Assembly (NCBI GenBank): GCA_903879825.1
Contig: CAIRND010000430.1
Location: forward strand, 1 to 12,168
DNA: 12,168 bases
Source: an uncultured Geobacteraceae bacterium
Lineage (GTDB): Bacteria > Desulfobacterota > Desulfuromonadia > Geobacterales > Pseudopelobacteraceae
Reading direction: 5' to 3'
Part shown: one piece after another, positions 1 to 6,819 of the stretch
Numbering within the stretch: the stretch's first letter is position 1
How the letters are laid out: the number at the start of each line of letters is the position of its first letter
Translations under genes and position numbers: made by a program
The notes under the pieces: model-generated
Database searches by the model: none
What the model was told of the DNA's origin: nothing
The model's input: only the letters and a program-made list of their open reading frames with translations

Positions 1-1308
1 CTCAGTGAAGGCATGCGCCGCAGGGCGGGAGAGGCGCTGGAAACTTATGCGCGCCAAGGGATGCGTGTTATTGCGTTTGCCTGGCGGAGCGCAGACAACA
101 GCGATCATTGTGCAATAGCGGATGTTGAATCCGGCCTGACGTTCGCCGGTCTGGTCGGCATGATTGACCCGCCCCGCAGTGAGGCCATGGATGCTATCCG
201 CATCTGCCATGGCGCCGGCATAATCGTCAAGATGATCACCGGAGATCATCCGATCACTGCCGAGGCTATCGGACGTCAGCTCGGACTCTTGGCCGTTGAT
301 CAAACTGCTATTCTGGGGCATCAGCTTGAAGGTTTATCTGATAAAGAGGTACGACAGGCTGTCGCCCGCACGAACGTTTTTGCCCGCGTCGCTCCGGAAC
401 ATAAAATCAGACTGGTTCAGGCGCTTCAGTCTCTGGGGCATGTCGTTGCCATGACCGGTGACGGAGTCAATGATGCGCCGGCTCTCAAGCAGGCAGATAT
501 CGGTGTCGCCATGGGAATAACCGGCACGGATGTTTCCAAGGAGGCTGCCAAGGTGATCCTTGTCGATGACAACTTTGCCTCAATCGCGGCCGCCGTGGTG
601 GAGGGGCGACGAGTGTATGACAATCTGATCAAATCAATTGCCTTCATACTGCCGGCTAATCTCGGCTTGGCGTTTACCCTGATTGCCGCCATGTTTTTCT
701 TTCCTACAGTAGAGGTTGACGGCGTCCGTGTGCTCCTGCTTGCCATGTCCCCAAGTCAGACGCTCTGGATCAACCTGATCGCCAGCGTCACCCTGTCGAT
801 TCCCCTCGCCTTCGAAGTACTGGAACCGAATGCGATGCAGCGACCGCCACGGTCTCCAAACACCCCGGTGTTTTCCCGCTTTATTGTCATGCGCCTGATC
901 GTGGTAGCCAGCCTGATGGCGGCGGCAGCCTGCGGCCTGTTTCTGGGAGAATACTTCAGGATTGTCGGATCAGGTCCGGTCTCTGCGCATATCCATGCTA
1001 TGGCGCTGGCTGAGGCTCAAACAACGTGCGTGACGGCAATCACCTTCTCGCAGATTTTCTATCTGCTCAACTGCCGCTCCCTGGGCAATTCATTTCTGTC
1101 TCAGGGGATTTTCAGTAATCCGACCATCTATATCGGCATAACAGTACTGCTGCTGCTGCACGCGTGCTTTGTTTACGTTCCGCCGCTTCAGGGATTGTTC
1201 GGCACGACCGCCCTCAACACACAGGCATGGTTTCATGCTGCACTGGCCGGAGCGGTTGTACTTCCGGTCATTTCATGCGAAAAGTGGATCAGAAACCGCA
1301 GCATCTGA
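1..1308 (+). CDS. P2-type cation-transporting ATPase, C-terminal part (5' end outside window)
   Basis: This is an integral-membrane P-type ATPase that couples ATP hydrolysis to cation transport. The reading frame is open from base 1, so the first in-frame ATG (13) is internal. The actuator domain, TM1-4 and the DKTGT phosphorylation site must lie upstream. Visible landmarks are TGDH at 238-249, the hinge motif TGDGVNDAP at 454-480, and about six hydrophobic segments from 628 to 1290, matching TM5-TM10 of the Cation_ATPase_C region. The TM6 segment reads WINLIASVTLSIPLAFE. It keeps the Asn but lacks the Thr-Asp pair found at this point in SERCA-type calcium pumps (NLVTDG), so calcium specificity should not be assumed. 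It resembles a large bacterial P2 subfamily of unclear substrate. The protein ends with EKWIRNRSI, and the next gene starts 29 bp later. Class is secure; transported ion is unknown. Confidence 0.93.
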   Translation, partial: LSEGMRRRAGEALETYARQGMRVIAFAWRSADNSDHCAIADVESGLTFAGLVGMIDPPRSEAMDAIRICHGAGIIVKMITGDHPITAEAIGRQLGLLAVDQTAILGHQLEGLSDKEVRQAVARTNVFARVAPEHKIRLVQALQSLGHVVAMTGDGVNDAPALKQADIGVAMGITGTDVSKEAAKVILVDDNFASIAAAVVEGRRVYDNLIKSIAFILPANLGLAFTLIAAMFFFPTVEVDGVRVLLLAMSPSQTLWINLIASVTLSIPLAFEVLEPNAMQRPPRSPNTPVFSRFIVMRLIVVASLMAAAACGLFLGEYFRIVGSGPVSAHIHAMALAEAQTTCVTAITFSQIFYLLNCRSLGNSFLSQGIFSNPTIYIGITVLLLLHACFVYVPPLQGLFGTTALNTQAWFHAALAGAVVLPVISCEKWIRNRSI

Positions 1309-1337
1309 AGATAATGTATCTATCCAGGGAGGATACC

Positions 1338-2057
1338 ATGCCGGAAAACTTGTTAATTCCATCGGTAGACCTGAGAATCGGCTCTTTAGAAGAGTACAAT
1401 CGCAGGCAGAGGGAGAAGGCGTCTCTGCACCACAGAAAACCGAAATCACGCCCATGCTTAACAATATCCCGTGAATTCGGCTGCGAAGGATATCCTGTGG
1501 CGGAGCGGTTACGAGAGCTTATGATGCAGAAAACCGGTGATGAGTGGGTGCTGATCGACAAGGCGGTCCTTGAAGAGGTGGCGCGTCATCATAATATTTC
1601 GGAAGAAATTTTACAGACGCTGGGAGAGAACAATCAGATCCTTAACGAGGTCCTGGCAACTTTTTCACCGCGTTGGAAGAGTGACCAGGAATACTTCAAG
1701 CTCCTTTCACGCCACGTGGTTGCACTGGCTGAACAGGGAAATGTCATTATTTCAGAGTTGGGAGGAGCAATTATCACCCGGCATATCGAGCATTCCTGCC
1801 ATTTCAGGATTTATGGTTCCGAACGATTCAAAACAGATACACTTGCCAAGCGTTTGCACATTGAAACAGAGGTCGCTGAGAAACTAATGCACCGGCAGCA
1901 GAAAGCGCGTGATCACTTTACCAGGGATTTTCTCGATCAGAACGACCATGACCCGGCGTTGTATCATCTGTTATTCAATAACGATCGTATTGACGCAGGA
2001 GCGATAGCCCATACGATCGCTGATTTTGTCTTCGCCAGACATGGACAACACGTATGA
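1338..2057 (+). CDS. Cytidylate kinase-like family protein
   Basis: This is a 239-residue soluble protein resembling the Cytidylate_kin2 family, P-loop-fold relatives of CMP kinase whose substrates are mostly unproven. The family hallmark is ISREFGCEGYPVAERL at residues 43-58, equivalent to the ISR-x-GSGG-x-x-IA type motif; like the family it lacks a classical GKS/T. A second conserved-looking stretch is EQGNVIISELGGAII, followed by an Arg-rich lid-like C-terminal half. The ATG at 1338 was chosen because AGGGAGG (1326-1332) sits 5 bp upstream. The frame is open further upstream, to 1164, but that part overlaps the ATPase gene and looks non-coding. Its stop overlaps the next start as ATGA (2054-2057), implying translational coupling. 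The first 38 residues are polar and precede the kinase-like core. Family is fairly sure; nucleotide kinase activity is inferred. Confidence 0.82.
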   Translation: MPENLLIPSVDLRIGSLEEYNRRQREKASLHHRKPKSRPCLTISREFGCEGYPVAERLRELMMQKTGDEWVLIDKAVLEEVARHHNISEEILQTLGENNQILNEVLATFSPRWKSDQEYFKLLSRHVVALAEQGNVIISELGGAIITRHIEHSCHFRIYGSERFKTDTLAKRLHIETEVAEKLMHRQQKARDHFTRDFLDQNDHDPALYHLLFNNDRIDAGAIAHTIADFVFARHGQHV

Positions 2058-3001
2058 CGTCATCAATTAAAATCGGCGTCAGCGCCTGTCTGTTGGGGGA
2101 ACATGTCCGTTACGATGGCGGGCATAAACACGACCGTTATATCACCGATACGCTGGGCAGGTACTTCAGTTTTGTGCCGGTATGCCCCGAGGTGGGGTGT
2201 GGTCTCACGACGCCCCGTGAGGCGATGCGGCTTGAGGGCGATCCGTCCGCACCACGACTTATGACCCGCCAGACACACGTTGACAAGAGTGAGCAGATGC
2301 TGGCTTTTTCCGCACAAAAGGTCAAAGAGTTGGCACATGAGGATCTGTGCGGTTTTATTTTCAAGAAGGATTCACCCAGTTCGGGACTGTTCCGCGTCAA
2401 AGTGTACAATAATGGCCAGGCGCAAAAAGTGGGGAGCGGCCTTTTTGCGGCGGCGATGGTGCGCCACTTTCCCTTGTTACCCATGGAGGAGGAAGGACGT
2501 CTGAATGATCCTGACATACGGGAGAACTTCATTGAGAGGATTTTCAGTTATCGACGTTGGAAAAACTTTCTGGCTGCTGCCCCTACGACCGGTCGCCTGA
2601 TTGAGTTCCATACCGCCCAGAAATTGCTGATGATGGCCCACAGCCCGCAGATCTACCGTGAGTTGGGAACACTTGTCGCCCATTGTTCAGAGTTGAAGCT
2701 GGCGGACCTGCTTCAACGTTATGAAGAGCTTTTTCTGAAGGGCCTTGCCCTTCATGCTACCGTCAAAAAGAACACCAATGTGCTGCAGCATATCATGGGC
2801 TACTTCAAGCGGCATCTTTCACATGATGAAAAGGCAGAATTGCTGGAAGTCATCACTCAGTACCACGACCATCTGGTGCCTCTGATCGTGCCGATGACGC
2901 TGCTCCGTCACTATATCGGCAAATATGATCAACAGTATCTGAAGGGACAGGTATATCTTGCACCGCATCCTGCACAGCTGATGTTACGCAATCACGTATA
3001 A
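2054..3001 (+). CDS. DUF523 (TudS-like) + DUF1722 two-domain protein
   Basis: This is a 315-residue soluble protein with two domains. Residues about 5-150 match DUF523, the family of thiouracil desulfidase TudS, which uses a [4Fe-4S] cluster held by three cysteines to remove sulfur from thiolated uracil. Candidate ligands visible here are C12 (SACLLG), C44 and C49 (CPEVGCGL) and C99 (CGFIFKKDSPSSG). Residues about 185-305 match DUF1722, the domain of E. coli YbgA, starting at FHTAQKLLMMAHSP; its function is unknown. The two-domain arrangement is a common full-length form, so nothing appears missing. The start overlaps the stop of the kinase-like gene (ATGA), so the two proteins are probably made together. 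Assignment of domains is strong. Desulfidase activity here is inferred from family membership, and other thio-substrates are possible. Confidence 0.88.
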   Translation: MTSSIKIGVSACLLGEHVRYDGGHKHDRYITDTLGRYFSFVPVCPEVGCGLTTPREAMRLEGDPSAPRLMTRQTHVDKSEQMLAFSAQKVKELAHEDLCGFIFKKDSPSSGLFRVKVYNNGQAQKVGSGLFAAAMVRHFPLLPMEEEGRLNDPDIRENFIERIFSYRRWKNFLAAAPTTGRLIEFHTAQKLLMMAHSPQIYRELGTLVAHCSELKLADLLQRYEELFLKGLALHATVKKNTNVLQHIMGYFKRHLSHDEKAELLEVITQYHDHLVPLIVPMTLLRHYIGKYDQQYLKGQVYLAPHPAQLMLRNHV

Positions 3002-3027
3002 AATTCCCAAAATAGCCTGAAATAGCC

Positions 3028-3056
3028 TTGACAAAAACAGGACCGCTTATTACCTT
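3028..3056 (+). promoter_or_regulatory. Sigma-70-type promoter of the hrcA operon
   Basis: TTGACA (3028-3033), a 17-bp spacer and TACCTT (3051-3056) form a promoter with a perfect -35 and a weaker -10. The expected transcription start, about 3063, lies right at the CIRCE operator, so HrcA bound there would block initiation or early elongation. No good RpoH-type -10 (CCCCAT-like) was seen with it. Confidence 0.7.
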
Positions 3057-3063
3057 AAACTTG

Positions 3064-3090
3064 TTAGCGCTCACCAGTGACGAGTGCTAT
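3064..3090 (+). promoter_or_regulatory. CIRCE operator (HrcA binding site)
   Basis: The inverted repeat TTAGCGCTC-N9-GAGTGCTAT matches the CIRCE consensus TTAGCACTC-N9-GAGTGCTAA with one change in each arm and the exact 9-bp spacer. It lies just downstream of the promoter and 16 bp before the hrcA start codon. HrcA is therefore expected to repress its own operon, with relief on heat shock. It is the only CIRCE seen in the window. Confidence 0.95.
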
Positions 3091-3106
3091 TTTTTTTGGG
3101 GAATGT

Positions 3107-4138
3107 ATGGATATGGAGCTTACCGTCCGTAGCAGACAGATACTGGAAGCGATTGTTGAAGACTACATCGCTACTGCTGAGCCGGTTGGCAGCAGCGCTG
3201 TCGCACGTCGTCACGCCATGACACTTTCATCCGCCACCGTGCGTAATGTCATGGCAAACCTCGAAGAGATGGGGCTTCTCACATCACCTCATACCTCGGC
3301 CGGGCGTATCCCGACTGAAAAAGCCTATCGCGTCTATGTCGACTCTCTGGTTGCCCTGCGTCAGGTAAGCCGTGATGAAAAGCGCCAGATAATAAGTCAC
3401 TGCCGTCAGGCCGGGATCGGTCTGTCAGGTATTTTGAAAGAGACCAGCCGGACATTGTCACAACTTTCAAACTATATGGGAATTGTGGTTGCCCCCAGTT
3501 TTACAGCAGACGTATTTCGCCACATCGAATTTATCCGCATCGGCCAGCGCAAAATCCTGGCGATTCTGGTCTCAAGTAAGGGAGCACTTCAGAACCGACT
3601 GATTGAGACGGATGAAGACTACGCATCTGAAGAACTTATCAGGATGGGTAACTATCTGAATGAGACGATGCAGGGCTTGACCATCACTCAGGTTCGGGAA
3701 CAGATTCTGGGCGAAATGGCCTCCGAGAAGGCGCAGTATGACCAACTCATGTCCCGGGCTCTAAAAATCAGTGAGCAGGCGGTACGGGCCCAGGGTGATG
3801 AGATTTTCGTTGAAGGTCAGGCCCGCATCCTTGATCAGCCGGAATTCAGCGATGCTGGTCGGATGAAAGAGATTTATCAGGCGTTTGAACAAAAAGGGCT
3901 GCTCATTCAACTCCTGTCGCGCTGTATGAAAGCGGACGGGGTGCAGATTTATATCGGCTCCGAAACGTCGCTCAGCCAGTCAGCCGGAATCAGCCTGATT
4001 ACCTCACGCTTTGTCACCAGCAGCAATACAGTCGGCATGTTGGGAGTAATCGGCCCGACACGAATGGGATATTCAAGTGTGATACCCATAGTGGATTACA
4101 CCGCCCGCATGGTCAGTAAGTTATTAAGTGAAGTATAA
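3107..4138 (+). CDS. hrcA: Heat-inducible transcription repressor HrcA
   Basis: HrcA is the dimeric repressor that binds CIRCE and controls the chaperone operon; in other bacteria its activity depends on GroEL. The N-terminal winged helix-turn-helix is visible, with a recognition-helix region SSATVRNVMANLEEMGLL and the family-typical HTSAGRIPT motif. The remaining sequence is a GAF-like dimerisation region ending in ARMVSKLLSEV. The start at 3107 gives 343 residues, normal for the family. The GGGGA at 3098-3102 is 4 bp upstream; ATG 3113 (10 bp from the same site, two residues shorter) is an equally possible start. An in-frame ATG at 3077 lies inside CIRCE and has no ribosome site, so it was rejected. 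It is the first gene of hrcA-grpE-dnaK-dnaJ and is autoregulated. Confidence 0.96.
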   Translation: MDMELTVRSRQILEAIVEDYIATAEPVGSSAVARRHAMTLSSATVRNVMANLEEMGLLTSPHTSAGRIPTEKAYRVYVDSLVALRQVSRDEKRQIISHCRQAGIGLSGILKETSRTLSQLSNYMGIVVAPSFTADVFRHIEFIRIGQRKILAILVSSKGALQNRLIETDEDYASEELIRMGNYLNETMQGLTITQVREQILGEMASEKAQYDQLMSRALKISEQAVRAQGDEIFVEGQARILDQPEFSDAGRMKEIYQAFEQKGLLIQLLSRCMKADGVQIYIGSETSLSQSAGISLITSRFVTSSNTVGMLGVIGPTRMGYSSVIPIVDYTARMVSKLLSEV

Positions 4139-4161
4139 ATAATCAGAAAAGGACACCGCAC

Positions 4162-4716
4162 ATGGAACGAAAAGATACTGTTGATATTTCAATACCAGAA
4201 AATGTTTTCGATACGGAAGCCACTGCCGGAATAACTATTCCGGAGATCGAGCTGTCGATGGAGGAAAAACTGGTCGCGAAAGAGAAAGAGGCCCGTGAAA
4301 ATTGGGATCGCTTTCTGCGAGAGCGGGCTGATCTGGAAAACTACCGCAAACGGGTTGGACGCGAAAAAGAGGAGTTACTGAACTACGGCAACAAATCGCT
4401 GCTTGAGGAGATTCTGCCGATTATTGACAATCTTGAGAGGGCTCTTGCACACGCACCAGATGATGGCCAGGGAGCTGTTGTCGAGGGCATCCGCATGACG
4501 CATGCCATGCTGTTGACTGCACTCAAAAAATTTAATGTTACCCCGATAGAAGCCGTGGGCACCCCCTTTGATTCAGCGTTCCATCAGGCAATGGCACAAA
4601 TCCCGACGGACAAGCACGAACCAAATACGGTCGTTGAAGAATATCAGAAAGGGTACATGCTTAAAGAACGACTGCTGCGACCTTCAATGGTGACAGTGGC
4701 GGTAGCGTTAAATTAA
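4162..4716 (+). CDS. grpE: Nucleotide exchange factor GrpE
   Basis: GrpE is the cytoplasmic dimer that releases ADP from DnaK and so resets the Hsp70 cycle. The 184-residue protein has an acidic N-terminal tail, a long charged helix forming the coiled-coil dimer stalk (about residues 30-75, including NYRKRVGREKEELLNYGN), a four-helix-bundle part (LEEILPIIDNLERAL), and the beta domain that contacts DnaK (GTPFDSAFHQAMAQIP and the end LRPSMVTVA). Length is typical. AAAGGA (4148-4153) lies 8 bp before ATG. It starts 23 bp after hrcA, clearly in the same operon. Confidence 0.96.
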   Translation: MERKDTVDISIPENVFDTEATAGITIPEIELSMEEKLVAKEKEARENWDRFLRERADLENYRKRVGREKEELLNYGNKSLLEEILPIIDNLERALAHAPDDGQGAVVEGIRMTHAMLLTALKKFNVTPIEAVGTPFDSAFHQAMAQIPTDKHEPNTVVEEYQKGYMLKERLLRPSMVTVAVALN

Positions 4717-4729
4717 TTTCCCCGAGACC

Positions 4730-4758
4730 TTGTTTTTTGTAAACATGATGAATATTAT
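4730..4758 (+). promoter_or_regulatory. Candidate internal promoter ahead of dnaK
   Basis: In the 78-bp gap between grpE and dnaK, TTGTTT (4730-4735) and TATTAT (4753-4758) are separated by 17 bp. The -10 is 5/6 to consensus, the -35 only 3/6. It would start transcription near 4765, ahead of a strong ribosome site (AAGGAGGA, 4778-4785). No CIRCE lies nearby, so this promoter, if real, would escape HrcA. Evidence is sequence match only. Confidence 0.4.
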
Positions 4759-4794
4759 TCCAATCAGAGTATCTAATAAGGAGGACTACACGTT

Positions 4795-6714
4795 ATGAGT
4801 AAAGTAATCGGAATTGACCTGGGAACAACCAACTCTTGTGTTTCAATTATGGAGGGGGGTGAGCCGGTCGTTATTGCCAACTCCGAGGGTGGGCGTACAA
4901 CACCTTCAATGGTCGCTATTTCTGACAGCGGCGAGCGATTGGTCGGACAGCAGGCGAAGCGTCAGGCTGTCACCAACCCTGAGAATACACTCTATTCCAT
5001 CAAACGCCTGATCGGGCGTAAGTTTGATACGGAAGCGGTAAAAAAAGACATCGCCATTTCGCCCTTTAAAATTGTCAAGGCCGACAACGGTGATGCGTGG
5101 GTAGAAGTTCGTGGCAAACGTTATTCTGCACCAGAAATTTCAGCCATGATTCTGCAGAAAATGAAAAAAACTGCGGAGGATTATCTTGGTGCCACTGTTA
5201 CTGATGCGGTTATTACCGTACCGGCCTACTTTGACGATTCCCAGCGTCAAGCAACTAAGGATGCAGGTAAAATTGCCGGCTTGAATGTTTTACGTATCAT
5301 TAACGAGCCTACCGCAGCAGCTCTGGCATATGGTCTGGATAAGAAAAAGGATGAAAAAATTGCGGTCTTCGACTTGGGCGGCGGTACGTTTGATGTTTCC
5401 ATCCTGGAACTGGGTGACGGCGTTTTTGAAGTTAAAGCAACTAACGGCGACACCTTTCTGGGTGGTGAAGACTTTGACCAGTTGATCATCGACTGGATCG
5501 CTGATGAGTTCAAGAAAGATCAGGGCATTGACTTACGTGGCGACAAGATGGCTCTTCAGCGTCTTAAAGAAGCTGCTGAAAAAGCTAAATGTGAGCTTTC
5601 CAGCTCCGTTGAAACCGATATCAATCTCCCGTTCATCACTGCCGATGCTACTGGCCCGAAACATCTGACACTGAAGCTGTCACGCGCCAAGCTTGAGTCG
5701 ATCTGTTCCGGACTGTTGGCAAAGCTTGAGGGCCCATGCCGTACCGCATTGAAAGATGCCGGACTGACACCAAACCAGATCGATGAAGTAATTCTGGTTG
5801 GTGGTATGTCACGTATGCCGGCAGTTCAGAAATGTGTGGAAGATATTTTTGGCAAAGCACCTAACAAGGGCGTAAACCCTGATGAAGTCGTAGCCATTGG
5901 CGCCGGTATCCAGGGCGGAGTTTTAAGAGGCGACGTAAAAGACGTTCTGTTGCTGGATGTAACACCACTTTCTCTTGGTATCGAGACTCTGGGCAGCGTC
6001 ATGACAAAATTAATTGAGAAGAACACCACTATTCCCTGCCGCAAGAGCCAGGTGTTTTCGACTGCAGCTGATAACCAGCCGGCAGTTTCAATTCACGTGC
6101 TCCAGGGTGAGCGTGAGATGGCCAGAGACAATAAGACCCTCGGCAACTTTGAATTGTCCGGCATTCCATCAGCACCACGAGGTTTGCCGCAGATCGAAGT
6201 TACTTTTGACATTGATGCCAACGGAATCGTGCACGTTTCCGCCAAAGACCTTGGCACCGGCAAAGAGCAGTCCATCAGCATCACGGCTTCTTCCGGTCTT
6301 TCCAAGGATGAGATCGAAAAAATGGTTCGTGATGCAGAAGCCCACGCCGACGAAGACAAGAAAAAGCGTGAAGCGATTGAAGCCCGCAACCATGCTGATA
6401 GCATGGTCTACAGCACTGAAAAATCGCTGAAAGAGCATGGCGACAAGATCGAAGCTGTTGAAAAAGGTAACATTGAAAACAAACTGGCTGAACTTAAAAA
6501 ACTGATGGAAGGCGAAGACGCTGAAGCCATCACAAAAGCCACTGACGAACTGGCACAGGCATCACATAAGCTGGCCGAGGCGGTGTATGCCAAGAAAGAA
6601 GGCGCTGAAGGAGAGGCTGCCGCTGCCGGAGCAGAGCAAGCCGGCTCAGCCAAACCAAAAGACGACAAAGTTGTTGATGCCGACTTTGAAGAAGTAAAAA
6701 GCGACAAAAAGTAG
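4795..6714 (+). CDS. dnaK: Molecular chaperone DnaK (Hsp70)
   Basis: DnaK is the cytoplasmic ATP-dependent chaperone that binds exposed hydrophobic peptides, working with DnaJ and GrpE. At 639 residues it is full length. The nucleotide-binding domain begins with IGIDLGTTNSC, contains the second phosphate motif DLGGGTFDVS from residue 193, and carries the DQGIDLRGDK segment of the insertion typical of Gram-negative DnaK. The interdomain linker follows around residues 383-389 (DVLLLDV), then the substrate-binding beta domain (TPLSLGIETLG onward) and a helical lid. The Ala/Glu/Lys-rich tail ends with DADFEEVKSDKK, matching the usual acidic C-terminal motif. AAGGAGGA 9 bp before ATG predicts strong translation. 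A possible own promoter lies in the gap upstream, and REP-like palindromes lie just after its stop, which could raise dnaK transcript level relative to dnaJ. Confidence 0.99.
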   Translation: MSKVIGIDLGTTNSCVSIMEGGEPVVIANSEGGRTTPSMVAISDSGERLVGQQAKRQAVTNPENTLYSIKRLIGRKFDTEAVKKDIAISPFKIVKADNGDAWVEVRGKRYSAPEISAMILQKMKKTAEDYLGATVTDAVITVPAYFDDSQRQATKDAGKIAGLNVLRIINEPTAAALAYGLDKKKDEKIAVFDLGGGTFDVSILELGDGVFEVKATNGDTFLGGEDFDQLIIDWIADEFKKDQGIDLRGDKMALQRLKEAAEKAKCELSSSVETDINLPFITADATGPKHLTLKLSRAKLESICSGLLAKLEGPCRTALKDAGLTPNQIDEVILVGGMSRMPAVQKCVEDIFGKAPNKGVNPDEVVAIGAGIQGGVLRGDVKDVLLLDVTPLSLGIETLGSVMTKLIEKNTTIPCRKSQVFSTAADNQPAVSIHVLQGEREMARDNKTLGNFELSGIPSAPRGLPQIEVTFDIDANGIVHVSAKDLGTGKEQSISITASSGLSKDEIEKMVRDAEAHADEDKKKREAIEARNHADSMVYSTEKSLKEHGDKIEAVEKGNIENKLAELKKLMEGEDAEAITKATDELAQASHKLAEAVYAKKEGAEGEAAAAGAEQAGSAKPKDDKVVDADFEEVKSDKK

Positions 6715-6720
6715 CGGAGA

Positions 6721-6739
6721 GGCAGGTTTACAACCTGTC
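6721..6739. repeat. Degenerate REP-like palindrome, copy 1
   Basis: GGCAGGTT (6721-6728), a 3-base loop and AACCTGTC (6732-6739) form an 8-bp stem with one G-T pair, starting 6 bp after the dnaK stop. Its layout (GG-C-[A/G]GGTT then AACC-[T/C]G-C) parallels the perfect palindrome at 6762-6790, suggesting a diverged copy of the same element. Confidence 0.5.
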
Positions 6740-6761
6740 CGTGCTTCAGCGGTTTAGCATC

Positions 6762-6790
6762 GTAGGGGCGGGTTTTAAACCCGCCCCTAC
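6762..6790. repeat. Perfect 29-bp REP-like palindrome, copy 2
   Basis: GTAGGGGCGGGTTT (6762-6775), one central T, and AAACCCGCCCCTAC (6777-6790) form a perfect 14-bp inverted repeat in the dnaK-dnaJ gap. No T tract follows, so it is not a classical intrinsic terminator. A GC-rich palindrome like this is typical of dispersed extragenic REP elements. Its likely effect is to protect the 3' end of dnaK mRNA or attenuate readthrough into dnaJ; that is inference. Confidence 0.8.
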
Positions 6791-6819
6791 ACGTATTTCA
6801 AGATATAAAGGAACTTATT

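Noticed and set aside
1164..1337. Upstream extension of the kinase-like gene frame
   Set aside because: It overlaps the ATPase 3' end in another frame and has no ribosome site; AGGGAGG places the start at 1338.
3077..3106. Earlier in-frame ATG for hrcA
   Set aside because: It lies inside CIRCE, close after the predicted transcription start, with no ribosome site; the family sequence begins near ELTVRSRQIL.
6014..6430. 138-codon plus-strand frame inside dnaK
   Set aside because: It is an out-of-frame shadow of the highly conserved dnaK sequence with no ribosome site and no recognisable protein.
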